The translations under genes and the position numbers were made by a program. The notes beneath the pieces were generated by a model. It saw only the letters and a program-made list of their open reading frames with translations, searched no databases and was not told where the DNA came from. A DNA stretch of 64,000 bases from Prevotella sp. (GTDB lineage: Bacteria > Bacteroidota > Bacteroidia > Bacteroidales > Bacteroidaceae): contig JAFZVV010000011.1 of the NCBI GenBank assembly GCA_017617615.1, positions 124,001 through 188,000 of the forward strand, read 5' to 3'. Of the stretch, positions 36,632 to 45,522 are shown piece by piece (within the stretch, counting starts at the first letter, position 1; each line of letters starts with the position of its first letter).

Positions 36632-38776
36632 ATGAAAAGAAAACTACTGACCTGCCTACTGAGTTTTATCATCATCACCTCTCTTGCGCAACCCATCGAC
36701 AGAGAAACGGTAGTGCGACGCAACAATCCTCATGTGACCAGTCTCGACACCCTCGCCTCGCTCACTGTGGGTAATGGCGGGTTCGCATTCACCGTAGATG
36801 CCACAGGACTACAGTCCTTTCCCCGAAGATATGCCAACGGCGTGCCACTCGGCACCATGAGCGACTGGGGCTGGCACAGTTTCGACAACACCAGGCAATA
36901 TCGTCAGGAAGAGGCGCTGAAAGCCTTCGACTTCGGCCACGGACATACGGAGTTCTACGCCACGCAGTTCAATGAGAAAGGGAGAGCCCAGGAAGCAGCC
37001 GACTATTTCCGCCAGAATCCCCACCGCATGCACCTGGGCTGCATCGGACTGCAACTCGATGCCGGTGACGTGAGCGACATCATACAGACCCTAGACCTCT
37101 GGACTGGCATCATCGACAGCTGGTTCAGTTATCATGGTCACCGCTATCATGTGCAAACCGTCTGTCACCCACAGCGCGACATGATAGCAACGCGTATCGT
37201 ATCCTCAGGAGAGAAGACGTTGCGTTTGGAATTCCCATACCCTACAGGCAACCACAGCGATGATGCCTGCAACTGGGACGAATGGGAAAGAAACATCACC
37301 GCTTTTGAAGGTTTGGGCGGCTGCCACACCGACACGCTGCGCCGAGTGCTTGACGGACAGTCGCGTTTCGATGAAGCCGACTATTTCGTGACGCTCCACT
37401 GGAGCGAAGGACACCGCAGTTACGTGAACGTCGATGGTGATGTGCCACAATGGAACCTCAATCTCTTCCATATCGCTGATGCCGACAGCGCAGTATCACT
37501 GACCTGCGAGTTCTTCGAACGGAAAGACGCATCACGCCCCCTTCTCTCTTTCGACGACGTCGTAGCTGCTTCTCGGCAACACTGGCAAGACTATTGGCAG
37601 CAAGGTGCCATTGTCGACTTCTCGCACTGTACCGACCCAAGGGCTCAGGAACTAGAGCGGCGTGTGGTACTCAGCCAATACCTGCTGGCAGTGAACGATG
37701 CCGGTGACACCCCTCCCCAGGAAACGGGCCTTACCTACAACTCCTGGTTCGGAAAGTTTCATCTCGAAATGACCTGGTGGCACCAGGCACAATTTGCCCT
37801 TTGGGGGCATCCGGAGTTGCTGGAGCATTCTCTCGACTGGTATTTCTCCGCCGAGCCCGTGGCGCGGGAAATCGCACGGCGACAAGGGTTCGAGGGGATA
37901 AGATGGATGAAGATGACCGACCCTTCGGCAGCGGAAGCTCCTTCGAAAGTGGGCAGCTTCCTCATCTGGCAGCAACCACATCCCATCTACCTCGCCGAAC
38001 TGCTCTACCGCGCCGCCGATGATGCCGGCAAGAAACGCATCGTGGAGAAATACGGCAAACTCGTTGATGAGACGGCAACCTTCATGGCTTCTTTCACGAC
38101 TTACGACAAGAATGACGGGCGCTATGTCCTCAAAGGCTGTATCCCCGCACAGGAAACACTGCGGGCCAACGAGACCGTCAACCCTCCTTTCGAACTGTCG
38201 TATTGGCGCTTTGGCTTGCTCACTGCCCAGCAATGGCGTGAGCGACAACAACTGCCGCGCAACAGCCAATGGGATGCCATCATCGACCAGCTCTCCATAC
38301 TGGCGGCAAAAGACAGTCTATATCTGGCAGCAGAATCTGCTCCCCAGACCTATTCCGACATACGGTTCACCAGCGACCATATGGCGGTGCTCGGGGCCGT
38401 AGGCGTCTTGCCCATGACACCCCAGGCCGATAGTACCATCATGCGCAACACCTTGCACTGGGTGCTCGAACACTGGAACTGGGACAAGACCTGGGGGTGG
38501 GACTTCCCCATGACAGCCATGAATGCCGCCCGTCTGGGCGAGCCTCACCATGCAGTCGACGCACTGCTCATGCCCCAGCGCACCAATACATACCTGCCTA
38601 ACGGCCACAACTACCAAGACCAGCGCCTGCGCATCTATCTGCCTGGCAATGGAGGATTGCTCACCGCTGTGGCAATGATGTGTGCAGGATGGGACGGGAC
38701 GGGCAACGACAATCCAGGATTCCCAACCGACGGGCAGTGGGACGTGCGGTGGGAAGGACTCTTGCCCTTGCCCTAA
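36632..38776 (+). CDS. Secreted six-hairpin glycosidase-like protein
   Basis: A 714-aa protein with a signal peptide (MKRKLLTCLLSFIIITSLAQ). After a beta-rich N-terminal domain to about residue 300, a helical region follows with TYNSWFGKFHLEMTWWHQAQ near 368-387 and WDFPMTAMNAARLGEP near 626, resembling (alpha/alpha)6 enzymes of the GH65/GH95 type; the glutamate in HLEMTWWH is a candidate for the general acid. The substrate is unknown. It is followed after 26 bases by an SF1 helicase gene on the same strand, probably an accidental operon partner. Confidence 0.78.
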   Translation: MKRKLLTCLLSFIIITSLAQPIDRETVVRRNNPHVTSLDTLASLTVGNGGFAFTVDATGLQSFPRRYANGVPLGTMSDWGWHSFDNTRQYRQEEALKAFDFGHGHTEFYATQFNEKGRAQEAADYFRQNPHRMHLGCIGLQLDAGDVSDIIQTLDLWTGIIDSWFSYHGHRYHVQTVCHPQRDMIATRIVSSGEKTLRLEFPYPTGNHSDDACNWDEWERNITAFEGLGGCHTDTLRRVLDGQSRFDEADYFVTLHWSEGHRSYVNVDGDVPQWNLNLFHIADADSAVSLTCEFFERKDASRPLLSFDDVVAASRQHWQDYWQQGAIVDFSHCTDPRAQELERRVVLSQYLLAVNDAGDTPPQETGLTYNSWFGKFHLEMTWWHQAQFALWGHPELLEHSLDWYFSAEPVAREIARRQGFEGIRWMKMTDPSAAEAPSKVGSFLIWQQPHPIYLAELLYRAADDAGKKRIVEKYGKLVDETATFMASFTTYDKNDGRYVLKGCIPAQETLRANETVNPPFELSYWRFGLLTAQQWRERQQLPRNSQWDAIIDQLSILAAKDSLYLAAESAPQTYSDIRFTSDHMAVLGAVGVLPMTPQADSTIMRNTLHWVLEHWNWDKTWGWDFPMTAMNAARLGEPHHAVDALLMPQRTNTYLPNGHNYQDQRLRIYLPGNGGLLTAVAMMCAGWDGTGNDNPGFPTDGQWDVRWEGLLPLP

Positions 38777-38802
38777 CATGTTGTGAAGAAACTGCACAGA
38801 AG

Positions 38803-40761
38803 ATGCCAGAGAAGAAAGCAAAACCCTCCAATGCCTTACCCGAGTTACGCCAGCAGCGGTTGTTGCTCGAGATAGAATACCACACCGAGAAAGAGGCCTA
38901 CCGCAGACAGACAGAGTCAGTAGGACTCCAGCGCAAGGTGAGGCGGGGTGATGCATGGTTTCCCATTCACGGCGGACGCTCTTACTATAATTCGCTCAAT
39001 CAACTTGTGGTAGAGGTCCACCGCGATACCGACGACGATATCGAACACAACTTCGAATACGGGCGTCCGGTGTGCTTCTTCCGCATCACACGTCATGCCG
39101 ATGGGAGCGACAGAATCAGTTATTTCAAGAACACCTGCACGGTAAACTATGCCGACGGCAACCGCATGGTGGTCATCGTCAACGACAGCCAGACGGTGAA
39201 CGAGGTGCAGCATGCCGAAAACCTCGGCGTGCAACTCTTCTTCGACGAGACATCATACCGACTGATGTTCGAGGCTATTGACCGTGTGATGCAAGCCCGC
39301 AATAACCGATTGGCATACCTACGCGACCTCTTCTATTCACGCCAGGCCGCTGGCACCTATAAGTTCACTCCGATGCGCTTCCCATGGCTCAACCCCACAC
39401 AAGAGAGAGCCGTGAACGAGGTGCTCCGGGCCAAAGACGTGGCAGTGGTGCACGGGCCTCCAGGCACAGGAAAGACCACGACGCTGGTGGAGGCCATCAA
39501 CGAAACACTCTGCCGCGAGAGCCAAGTGCTGGTATGCGCACAAAGCAACATGGCAGTAGACTGGATTGCGGAACAACTTGTCGACCGAGGCATCAACGTA
39601 CTACGCATCGGCAACCCCACCCGTGTCAACGATAAGATGCTGTCATTTACCTACGAGCGACGGTTCGAAGCACACCCCGACTATCCCCAGCTGTGGAGCA
39701 TCCGAAAGGCCATCCGCGAACTGCGAGGACAACGCCGGAGAGGCACCGACAACTACCACCAGAAGATGGACCGCCTGCAAAGCCGGGCCACAGAGTTGGA
39801 GATACGCATCCGCACACAGCTCTTCGACGAGGCGCGGGTCATTGCGTCGACACTCACCGGAGCCGCCAACCGATTGCTCGACGGACAGAAATACAACACC
39901 CTGTTCATCGATGAAGCTGCCCAGGCACTCGAAGCTGCCTGCTGGATAGCCATCCGTAGGGCATCGAGAGTGGTGTTGGCAGGCGACCATTGCCAACTTC
40001 CACCCACGGTAAAGAGCATCGCCGCCCTGAAAGGCGGATTGGGCAAGACCCTTATGGAACGCATCGTGGAGAACAAGCCCGAGGTGGTGACACTGCTACG
40101 CGTGCAATACCGTATGAACGAACGGATTATGCGCTTCTCATCCGACTATTTCTACGAGGGGAAAGTGGAAAGTGCCCCGCAAATCAAATACCGAGGTATC
40201 CTCGACTACGACCACCCTATCCTATGGATCGACACGGCCTCTCTCGACAGCCATGAGGAGTTCGTGGGTGAGAGTTTCGGACGCATCAACAAGCCTGAAG
40301 CCGAACTTACACTCACCACGCTGAAGGACTATTTCACGAAAATCGGAAGGGAACGCATCCTCGACGAAAGAATCGACGTGGGGGTCATCTCGCCATACCG
40401 GGCTCAAGTACAATACCTACGACGGCAAATCACGAAAAAAGAATTCTTCAAACCCTACCGGCACCTCATCACCATCAACACCGTAGATGGCTTCCAAGGA
40501 CAGGAGCGCGACATCATACTCATCTCCATGGTACGCGCCAACGACGAGGGACAAATCGGGTTCCTGCGCGACTTGCGCCGCATGAACGTGGCCATCACCC
40601 GGGCACGCATGAAACTCATCATCCTCGGTGACTCGGGCACCATGACGCAGCACCCTTTCTATCGCAAACTCTACGAATATGCCTATCTGCCCGACGAAGA
40701 CGCCAAAGACCTTAACAAGTCCAATAGCCTCTATGACATTACATCACAAACAAAACCATAA
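38803..40761 (+). CDS. Superfamily 1 DNA/RNA helicase (UPF1/IGHMBP2-like)
   Basis: A 652-aa helicase. The ATG at 38803 (MPEKKAKPS) is chosen since the longer frame overlaps the upstream gene and adds an unlikely arginine-rich lead. An N-terminal beta-barrel-type region is followed by motif I GPPGTGKTT near residue 218, motif II FIDEAAQALE near 368, motif III AGDHCQLPPT, motif IV-like QYRMNE, motif V TVDGFQGQERD near 563 and motif VI VAITRAR. This order fits the UPF1-like SF1B helicases that travel 5' to 3'. The cellular role in Bacteroidota is not defined. A DUF6483-like gene follows 3 bases later. Confidence 0.9.
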   Translation: MPEKKAKPSNALPELRQQRLLLEIEYHTEKEAYRRQTESVGLQRKVRRGDAWFPIHGGRSYYNSLNQLVVEVHRDTDDDIEHNFEYGRPVCFFRITRHADGSDRISYFKNTCTVNYADGNRMVVIVNDSQTVNEVQHAENLGVQLFFDETSYRLMFEAIDRVMQARNNRLAYLRDLFYSRQAAGTYKFTPMRFPWLNPTQERAVNEVLRAKDVAVVHGPPGTGKTTTLVEAINETLCRESQVLVCAQSNMAVDWIAEQLVDRGINVLRIGNPTRVNDKMLSFTYERRFEAHPDYPQLWSIRKAIRELRGQRRRGTDNYHQKMDRLQSRATELEIRIRTQLFDEARVIASTLTGAANRLLDGQKYNTLFIDEAAQALEAACWIAIRRASRVVLAGDHCQLPPTVKSIAALKGGLGKTLMERIVENKPEVVTLLRVQYRMNERIMRFSSDYFYEGKVESAPQIKYRGILDYDHPILWIDTASLDSHEEFVGESFGRINKPEAELTLTTLKDYFTKIGRERILDERIDVGVISPYRAQVQYLRRQITKKEFFKPYRHLITINTVDGFQGQERDIILISMVRANDEGQIGFLRDLRRMNVAITRARMKLIILGDSGTMTQHPFYRKLYEYAYLPDEDAKDLNKSNSLYDITSQTKP

Positions 40762-40764
40762 TCT

Positions 40765-41160
40765 ATGCTTCAGCAAGACTATATCATGCGTTTGATACGC
40801 GAATTTTTCGCCGCCTTGGCACGCGCACTTGAGAAACCCGAAGTAGAAGACCGGGCAAAAGCCATCCACCAGCTCTACCTGCAATATCTTGGCGACTACG
40901 AGTTTTACCAGAATGCCACAGTAGAGGAAGCCCTTGAGGCCATCTCACGATTCCCAGAAGAACAACGTCTTTACCGAATAGAGATGTTGGCAGAACTATA
41001 TTACGCGGAATCCAGCACACGGGCATTACCCATTGGCGAGACGCTCCTGCAACGTGCTTTCCCGCTTTTCGAATATGTAGACCAGCACAGCAAACTCTAC
41101 TCCTTTGACAGAAAGCGCAAGATGGAGGAAATACAGCGACAAATACACCGCAAAGGATGA
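40765..41160 (+). CDS. DUF6483-like helical protein
   Basis: A 131-aa protein, predicted mostly alpha-helical, with MLQQDYIMRLIREFF at the N-terminus, which resembles the DUF6483 family (recognised from memory, not searched). Residues 25-125 look like TPR-type helical pairs: IHQLYLQYLG, LEAISRFPEEQRLYRIEMLAELYY (in parts) and LFEYVDQHSKLYSF. No enzyme motif or signal peptide is visible. It starts 3 bases after the helicase stop codon, so the two are co-expressed and may work together. Function unknown. Confidence 0.7.
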   Translation: MLQQDYIMRLIREFFAALARALEKPEVEDRAKAIHQLYLQYLGDYEFYQNATVEEALEAISRFPEEQRLYRIEMLAELYYAESSTRALPIGETLLQRAFPLFEYVDQHSKLYSFDRKRKMEEIQRQIHRKG

Positions 41161-41171
41161 GCACATCATAA

Positions 41172-41200
41172 TTCCCAACCTATTTTTGCCCAGTTGGGAA
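41172..41200. promoter_or_regulatory. Dyad TTCCCAAC-N13-GTTGGGAA around the -33 element
   Basis: A perfect 8-base inverted repeat with a 13-base centre that contains the TTTG -33 element of the next promoter. The placement is what one expects of an operator for a dimeric regulator. It could alternatively be the terminator hairpin of the preceding operon, though no T-run follows. Confidence 0.45.
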
Positions 41201-41216
41201 AATATTCGTAATTTTG
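41185..41216 (+). promoter_or_regulatory. Promoter of the dehydrogenase-argS operon
   Basis: TTTG (41185-41188), 20 bases, TAATTTTG (41209-41216): a full consensus match. The transcript is expected to start near 41223, leaving a leader of about 120 bases. That leader contains two inverted repeats: CTCAAAG/CTTTGAG at 41251-41267 and ACCATA/TATGGT at 41286-41310. Confidence 0.7.
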
Positions 41217-41341
41217 CAGCACTTTTCCCCTACCTTCAGCCTCCACAGTGCTCAAAGAGGCTTTGAGGTATTTCATGAAGCAATTACCATAGCAAAGAAT
41301 ACATTATGGTATTTGAGAGAGGGATGTTTAAATTTCAAGGA

Positions 41342-42559
41342 ATGAAAATAGGTTTATTAAACGAGACAAAAAACCCTATAGACAATAGGGTAGCCTTGTC
41401 GCCGATACAAGCAAAGGAACTGATGGAAAGATTTCCCGACTCCACTATCGTGGTACAACGGAGTGACATCAGGGTCTTTTCCGATGATGAGTACAGGAAT
41501 GCCGGCATTAACGTAAGCGATGACCTCTCCGACTGCGACGTGCTTTTCGGCATCAAAGAAGTCAAGTCGAGCACACTTATTCCGTCAAAGCATTATATTT
41601 ATTTTGGACACATTGCAAAAAAACAAGCTTATAACCGTCCTTTACTTTTAGCCATGATGGGAAAAGGCATTACCTATACCGATTATGAGTATATGGTGGG
41701 GGCAGATGGCAAGCGGTTGTGCGCTTTTGGCTGGTGGGCAGGAGTAGTAGGCGTTTATTACACCCTGCAAGGATATGGTCTGCGCACCGGAGAATACGCC
41801 CTACCCAAGCCCGACTTGAAATTCCAGATGAAAGACCTGAAAAAACAGCTCCTCTCCACGGACTTGCCAAAGAAAAAGATTCTCGTCACAGGCAATGGCA
41901 GGGTTTCACAAGGGGCGCAGTTCATTCTTGATGCCATTGGCGCGACAAGACTCTCCAAAGAAGAGTTTTGCTCCAATGCACCAATCAGTCAGTTGTCTTA
42001 TACGGTAGCCTGCCACGAAGACCTCGTGTCGAGAACGGATAATGAGCCTTACTCACACGACCATTTCATAAACCATCCCGAACTATACAAGAGCAACTTC
42101 ATGACATGGGGACGATATGCCGACATGCTGGTCACAGGACACTTCTGGGCTCCTAACCAACCTGTATACCTCGATGAAGAAAACCTCCGGGACCCAGACT
42201 TGCGTATCAAGATGATTGGTGACGTCACATGTGACATCAAGGGAAGCATCAAGTCGACCATTAGGTCATCTACCCACGATGACCCCTTCTATGACTACAA
42301 CCCCAATACAGGCAGCGAGGAAAAAGCATTCTCCGGAGAAAACAACATCACGGTAATGGCAGTCGACACTTGTCCCAATGCATTGGCGCATGATTCCAGT
42401 AAATACTTCGGCGACATGCTCATCCAGCATGTGTTTATCCCCCTGCTTAAAGGCGAAGCCGACCAATCACAAGTCATCAGAGGAGCCACCATTCTTGACA
42501 AAGGGCAACTTACCGAAAGATTCTCCTATCTTGAAGCATTTGCCAAAGGTGAAGAATAA
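41342..42559 (+). CDS. Saccharopine dehydrogenase (LYS1/LKR-like) family protein
   Basis: A 405-aa oxidoreductase of the alanine dehydrogenase/saccharopine dehydrogenase superfamily. The ATG at 41342 gives MKIGLLNETKNPIDNRVALSP, the usual N-terminal start; the 12 codons upstream are unlikely. GIKEVKSS and YFGHIAKKQ carry the conserved lysine and histidine of the LYS1-type active site; VTGNGRVSQGA near residue 183 is the NAD-binding loop. Family members reduce or oxidise a secondary amine joining an amino acid and a keto acid. The opine dehydrogenase gene follows after 33 bases. Substrate unknown; a simple lysine-pathway role is possible but LYS1 lysine synthesis is atypical in this phylum. 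Confidence 0.82.
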   Translation: MKIGLLNETKNPIDNRVALSPIQAKELMERFPDSTIVVQRSDIRVFSDDEYRNAGINVSDDLSDCDVLFGIKEVKSSTLIPSKHYIYFGHIAKKQAYNRPLLLAMMGKGITYTDYEYMVGADGKRLCAFGWWAGVVGVYYTLQGYGLRTGEYALPKPDLKFQMKDLKKQLLSTDLPKKKILVTGNGRVSQGAQFILDAIGATRLSKEEFCSNAPISQLSYTVACHEDLVSRTDNEPYSHDHFINHPELYKSNFMTWGRYADMLVTGHFWAPNQPVYLDEENLRDPDLRIKMIGDVTCDIKGSIKSTIRSSTHDDPFYDYNPNTGSEEKAFSGENNITVMAVDTCPNALAHDSSKYFGDMLIQHVFIPLLKGEADQSQVIRGATILDKGQLTERFSYLEAFAKGEE

Positions 42560-42592
42560 AACAAATTCATATTCAACCTTTCCGCAATCAAC

Positions 42593-43678
42593 ATGAACAT
42601 CACCATTATAGGAAGTGGCAACTCCGGGTTAATTCATGCTGCCAAACTACTTGAGAAGAAACAGCATGTTGGCATACTGAAATCGTCTTCCCTGGGGAAT
42701 GTCGGTTTTTTCGACAAGATAAGAAAAGAAGGAGAATATCAAGTCGTCGATGAAACCAACGGGGGACGTCGTTTCGTCGTAAAACCCGAGTTCATCACCA
42801 ACGATGCAGAAAAGGCCGTAACCTTTGCCGATTTGATTTTTGTCATGACCACGACCAACCAACATGAGAACGTGGCCAGGATGATAGCCCCCTATATGCG
42901 CGATGGACAAATCGTGGTCATTGTTCCGGGATACATGGGGAGCCTGATTTTCAAGCGCCATATCAAAAAGAAAGTTGTATATGCAGAATGGGAAACAACA
43001 GCGTTCAACGGACGAATCATGGACTCATCCTATGTGCATATCACATTCTATAACCCACGTAACGCCGTGTCCGTTCTTCCACAGGCAAAAAGAGATGACG
43101 TCCTTGAAATCCTGTCAACACTCTTAGACAACACGCAATACTCACGTGCCAATATCCTCGAGTCGGCACTTCACAATCCGAACATGATTGTACACCCTAT
43201 CGGCATCCTCTTCTCGGCTTCAAGAATCGAATACAGCAAAGGCGAATTCTGGATGTACAAAGAGGGATATACCGACTCTGTGGTAAGGGTGATTGAAAGC
43301 TTCGATAAAGCAAAAAACCAAATTCTGGAAAAAATCGGATGCAAGCCACTGGGGTATTTCGAAGCAGCAAAATGGCGCAACGAAAAAGACCTCTCCGTAA
43401 GTGCCATGCAGTCGTTCCGCGAATTTGCAGAGTGCTCCAACAAGGGACCGGCGAAAATTGACTGCAGGTATATTACCGAAGATGTGCCGATGGGATTGGG
43501 ACTGTTCGTATCTATTGGAAAAGTGCTCGGAGTCGACGTCTCCATTCAAGAGTCTCTCATTACCCTGACGAGCGCGCTGACGGGCAAGGACTTGAGAAAG
43601 GATGCCCGCACCATACAATACCTGCTTCAGAAAGAAGAGGTTACATTTGAAGATATTATTAATGCTATAAAGGAATAA
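42593..43678 (+). CDS. Opine (octopine/nopaline-type) dehydrogenase
   Basis: A 361-aa protein. ITIIGSGNSGLIHAAKLL at the N-terminus is the NAD(P) loop; ESALHNPNMIVHP near residues 196-208 is the hallmark of the opine dehydrogenase domain, with the catalytic histidine. Opine dehydrogenases condense the amine of an amino acid with a keto acid such as pyruvate, giving N-carboxyalkyl amino acids. It sits between a saccharopine-dehydrogenase-like gene and argS in one operon. There are no nicotianamine-synthase-like or metallophore transporter genes nearby, so a metallophore role is not supported here. Confidence 0.88.
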   Translation: MNITIIGSGNSGLIHAAKLLEKKQHVGILKSSSLGNVGFFDKIRKEGEYQVVDETNGGRRFVVKPEFITNDAEKAVTFADLIFVMTTTNQHENVARMIAPYMRDGQIVVIVPGYMGSLIFKRHIKKKVVYAEWETTAFNGRIMDSSYVHITFYNPRNAVSVLPQAKRDDVLEILSTLLDNTQYSRANILESALHNPNMIVHPIGILFSASRIEYSKGEFWMYKEGYTDSVVRVIESFDKAKNQILEKIGCKPLGYFEAAKWRNEKDLSVSAMQSFREFAECSNKGPAKIDCRYITEDVPMGLGLFVSIGKVLGVDVSIQESLITLTSALTGKDLRKDARTIQYLLQKEEVTFEDIINAIKE

Positions 43679-43690
43679 TCATAAATAAAG

Positions 43691-45511
43691 ATGAATATTG
43701 AATCAAGAATAAGCAATACGGTGGTGAAAGCCATCAGCGATCTTTACGGGCAGGAAGTGCCCGAAAAAATGGTTCAGCTCCAGAAAACCAGGAGCGAGTT
43801 TGAGGGCAGTCTTACCCTCGTGGTGTTCCCTTTCCTGAAAATGTCGAGGAAGAAACCCGAAGACACCGCGAAGGAGATAGGCGAATATCTGTTGGCCAAC
43901 GACAAGAGCGTGGCTGGATTTAATGTGGTGAAAGGATTTCTCAACCTATCCATCGCCTCCTCGGCATGGATTGGCCTACTCAACACCATCCACGCCGACG
44001 AGCATTTCGGAGAACGCGTGGCCAATGACCAGTCACCCCTCGTGATGATTGAATATTCTTCACCAAATACCAACAAGCCCCTGCACCTAGGGCATGTGCG
44101 CAACAACCTGTTGGGATGGTCGCTCGCACAGATTATGGCTGCCAACGGCAACAAGGTGGTGAAGACCAACATCGTGAACGACCGTGGCATACACATCTGC
44201 AAGTCGATGCTGGCATGGCAGAAATGGGGCAACGGTGAGACACCGGAGAGTAGCGGAAAGAAAGGCGACCACCTCATCGGCGACTACTACGTTGCATTCG
44301 ACAAGCACTACCGTGAGGAGGTAAAGGAACTCGCATCGCAACTGATGGCAGAGGGAATGGATGAAGAGGAAGCCGGAAAACGTGCAAAAGACGAAGCTCC
44401 ACTCATCAAAGAAGCACACGAGATGCTCGTGCGCTGGGAGAATGGTGATGCCGAGGTGCGTGCACTATGGGAGAAGATGAACTCATGGGTATATGCCGGC
44501 TTCGATGAAACCTACCATGCCCTCGGTGTATCGTTCGATAAAATCTACTATGAGTCGGAAACCTACCTGGCAGGCAAGGCAAAAGTGGAAGAAGGACTTA
44601 CACGTGGCTTGTTCTTCCGCAAAGACGACAACAGCGTATGGGCCGACCTCACCAACGAAGGACTCGACCAGAAATTGCTCCTCCGCTCCGATGGTACTTC
44701 AGTATACATGACCCAGGACATCGGCACTGCCGAAATGCGCTTCAAGGACTATCCCATCGACAAGATGATATATGTGGTGGGCAATGAGCAGAACTACCAT
44801 TTCCAGGTGCTCTCGATATTGCTCGACCGACTGGGCTTCGAATGGGGCAAGGACCTCGTACATTTCTCCTATGGCATGGTGGAACTGCCCCATGGCAAGA
44901 TGAAGAGCCGCGAGGGAACGGTGGTGGATGCCGATGATCTTATCGCCACGATGATTGCCGACGCCCGCCAGATGAGCGAGGACAAGGTGAACAAACTTGA
45001 AGGTATCAGCGAGGAGGAAAAAGACGAGATTGCCCGTATCGTAGGAATGGGCGCCCTGAAATACTTCATCCTGAAGGTGGATGCCCGTAAGAACATGCTC
45101 TTCAACCCCGAAGAGAGTATCGACTTCAACGGCAATACCGGACCTTTCATCCAGTACACCCATGCTCGCATTCGCAGCATCCTGCGCAAAGCTGCAGCCG
45201 AGGGCATCACCATCCCCGAAGTGCTGGCCGACGACATGCCCGTAAACGAGAAAGAGACCGACCTCATACAGAAGATGAACGAATATGGTGCTGCCGTAGA
45301 ACAGGCAGGCAAGGACTACTCGCCCAGTGGCATCGCCAACTATTGCTACGAACTCACCAAGCAGTTCAACCAATTCTACCACGACTACAGCATCCTAAAT
45401 GCGGATACCGAACAGGAGAAACAAGTGCGTCTGGTGCTTGCTGCCAACGTGGCAAAGATTCTACGCAACGGCATGCGCTTGCTCGGCATCGACGTGCCCG
45501 AGAGGATGTAA
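43691..45511 (+). CDS. argS: Arginyl-tRNA synthetase
   Basis: A 606-aa class I aminoacyl-tRNA synthetase. The N-terminal Arg-specific domain is followed by SSPNTNKPLHLGHVRNN near residue 130 (HIGH-type motif), YMTQDIGTAEMRF, and the MKSREG KMSKS-equivalent loop near 405, then the anticodon-binding domain ending DVPERM. It charges tRNA-Arg. It begins 12 bases after the opine dehydrogenase gene. Length and motif order are normal. Confidence 0.97.
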   Translation: MNIESRISNTVVKAISDLYGQEVPEKMVQLQKTRSEFEGSLTLVVFPFLKMSRKKPEDTAKEIGEYLLANDKSVAGFNVVKGFLNLSIASSAWIGLLNTIHADEHFGERVANDQSPLVMIEYSSPNTNKPLHLGHVRNNLLGWSLAQIMAANGNKVVKTNIVNDRGIHICKSMLAWQKWGNGETPESSGKKGDHLIGDYYVAFDKHYREEVKELASQLMAEGMDEEEAGKRAKDEAPLIKEAHEMLVRWENGDAEVRALWEKMNSWVYAGFDETYHALGVSFDKIYYESETYLAGKAKVEEGLTRGLFFRKDDNSVWADLTNEGLDQKLLLRSDGTSVYMTQDIGTAEMRFKDYPIDKMIYVVGNEQNYHFQVLSILLDRLGFEWGKDLVHFSYGMVELPHGKMKSREGTVVDADDLIATMIADARQMSEDKVNKLEGISEEEKDEIARIVGMGALKYFILKVDARKNMLFNPEESIDFNGNTGPFIQYTHARIRSILRKAAAEGITIPEVLADDMPVNEKETDLIQKMNEYGAAVEQAGKDYSPSGIANYCYELTKQFNQFYHDYSILNADTEQEKQVRLVLAANVAKILRNGMRLLGIDVPERM

Positions 45512-45522
45512 CCCAAAGCGCC

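Noticed and set aside
41342..43678. Staphylopine-like metallophore cluster
   Set aside because: Only the dehydrogenase is shared; there is no nicotianamine-synthase-like gene, amino-acid racemase or metal transporter nearby.
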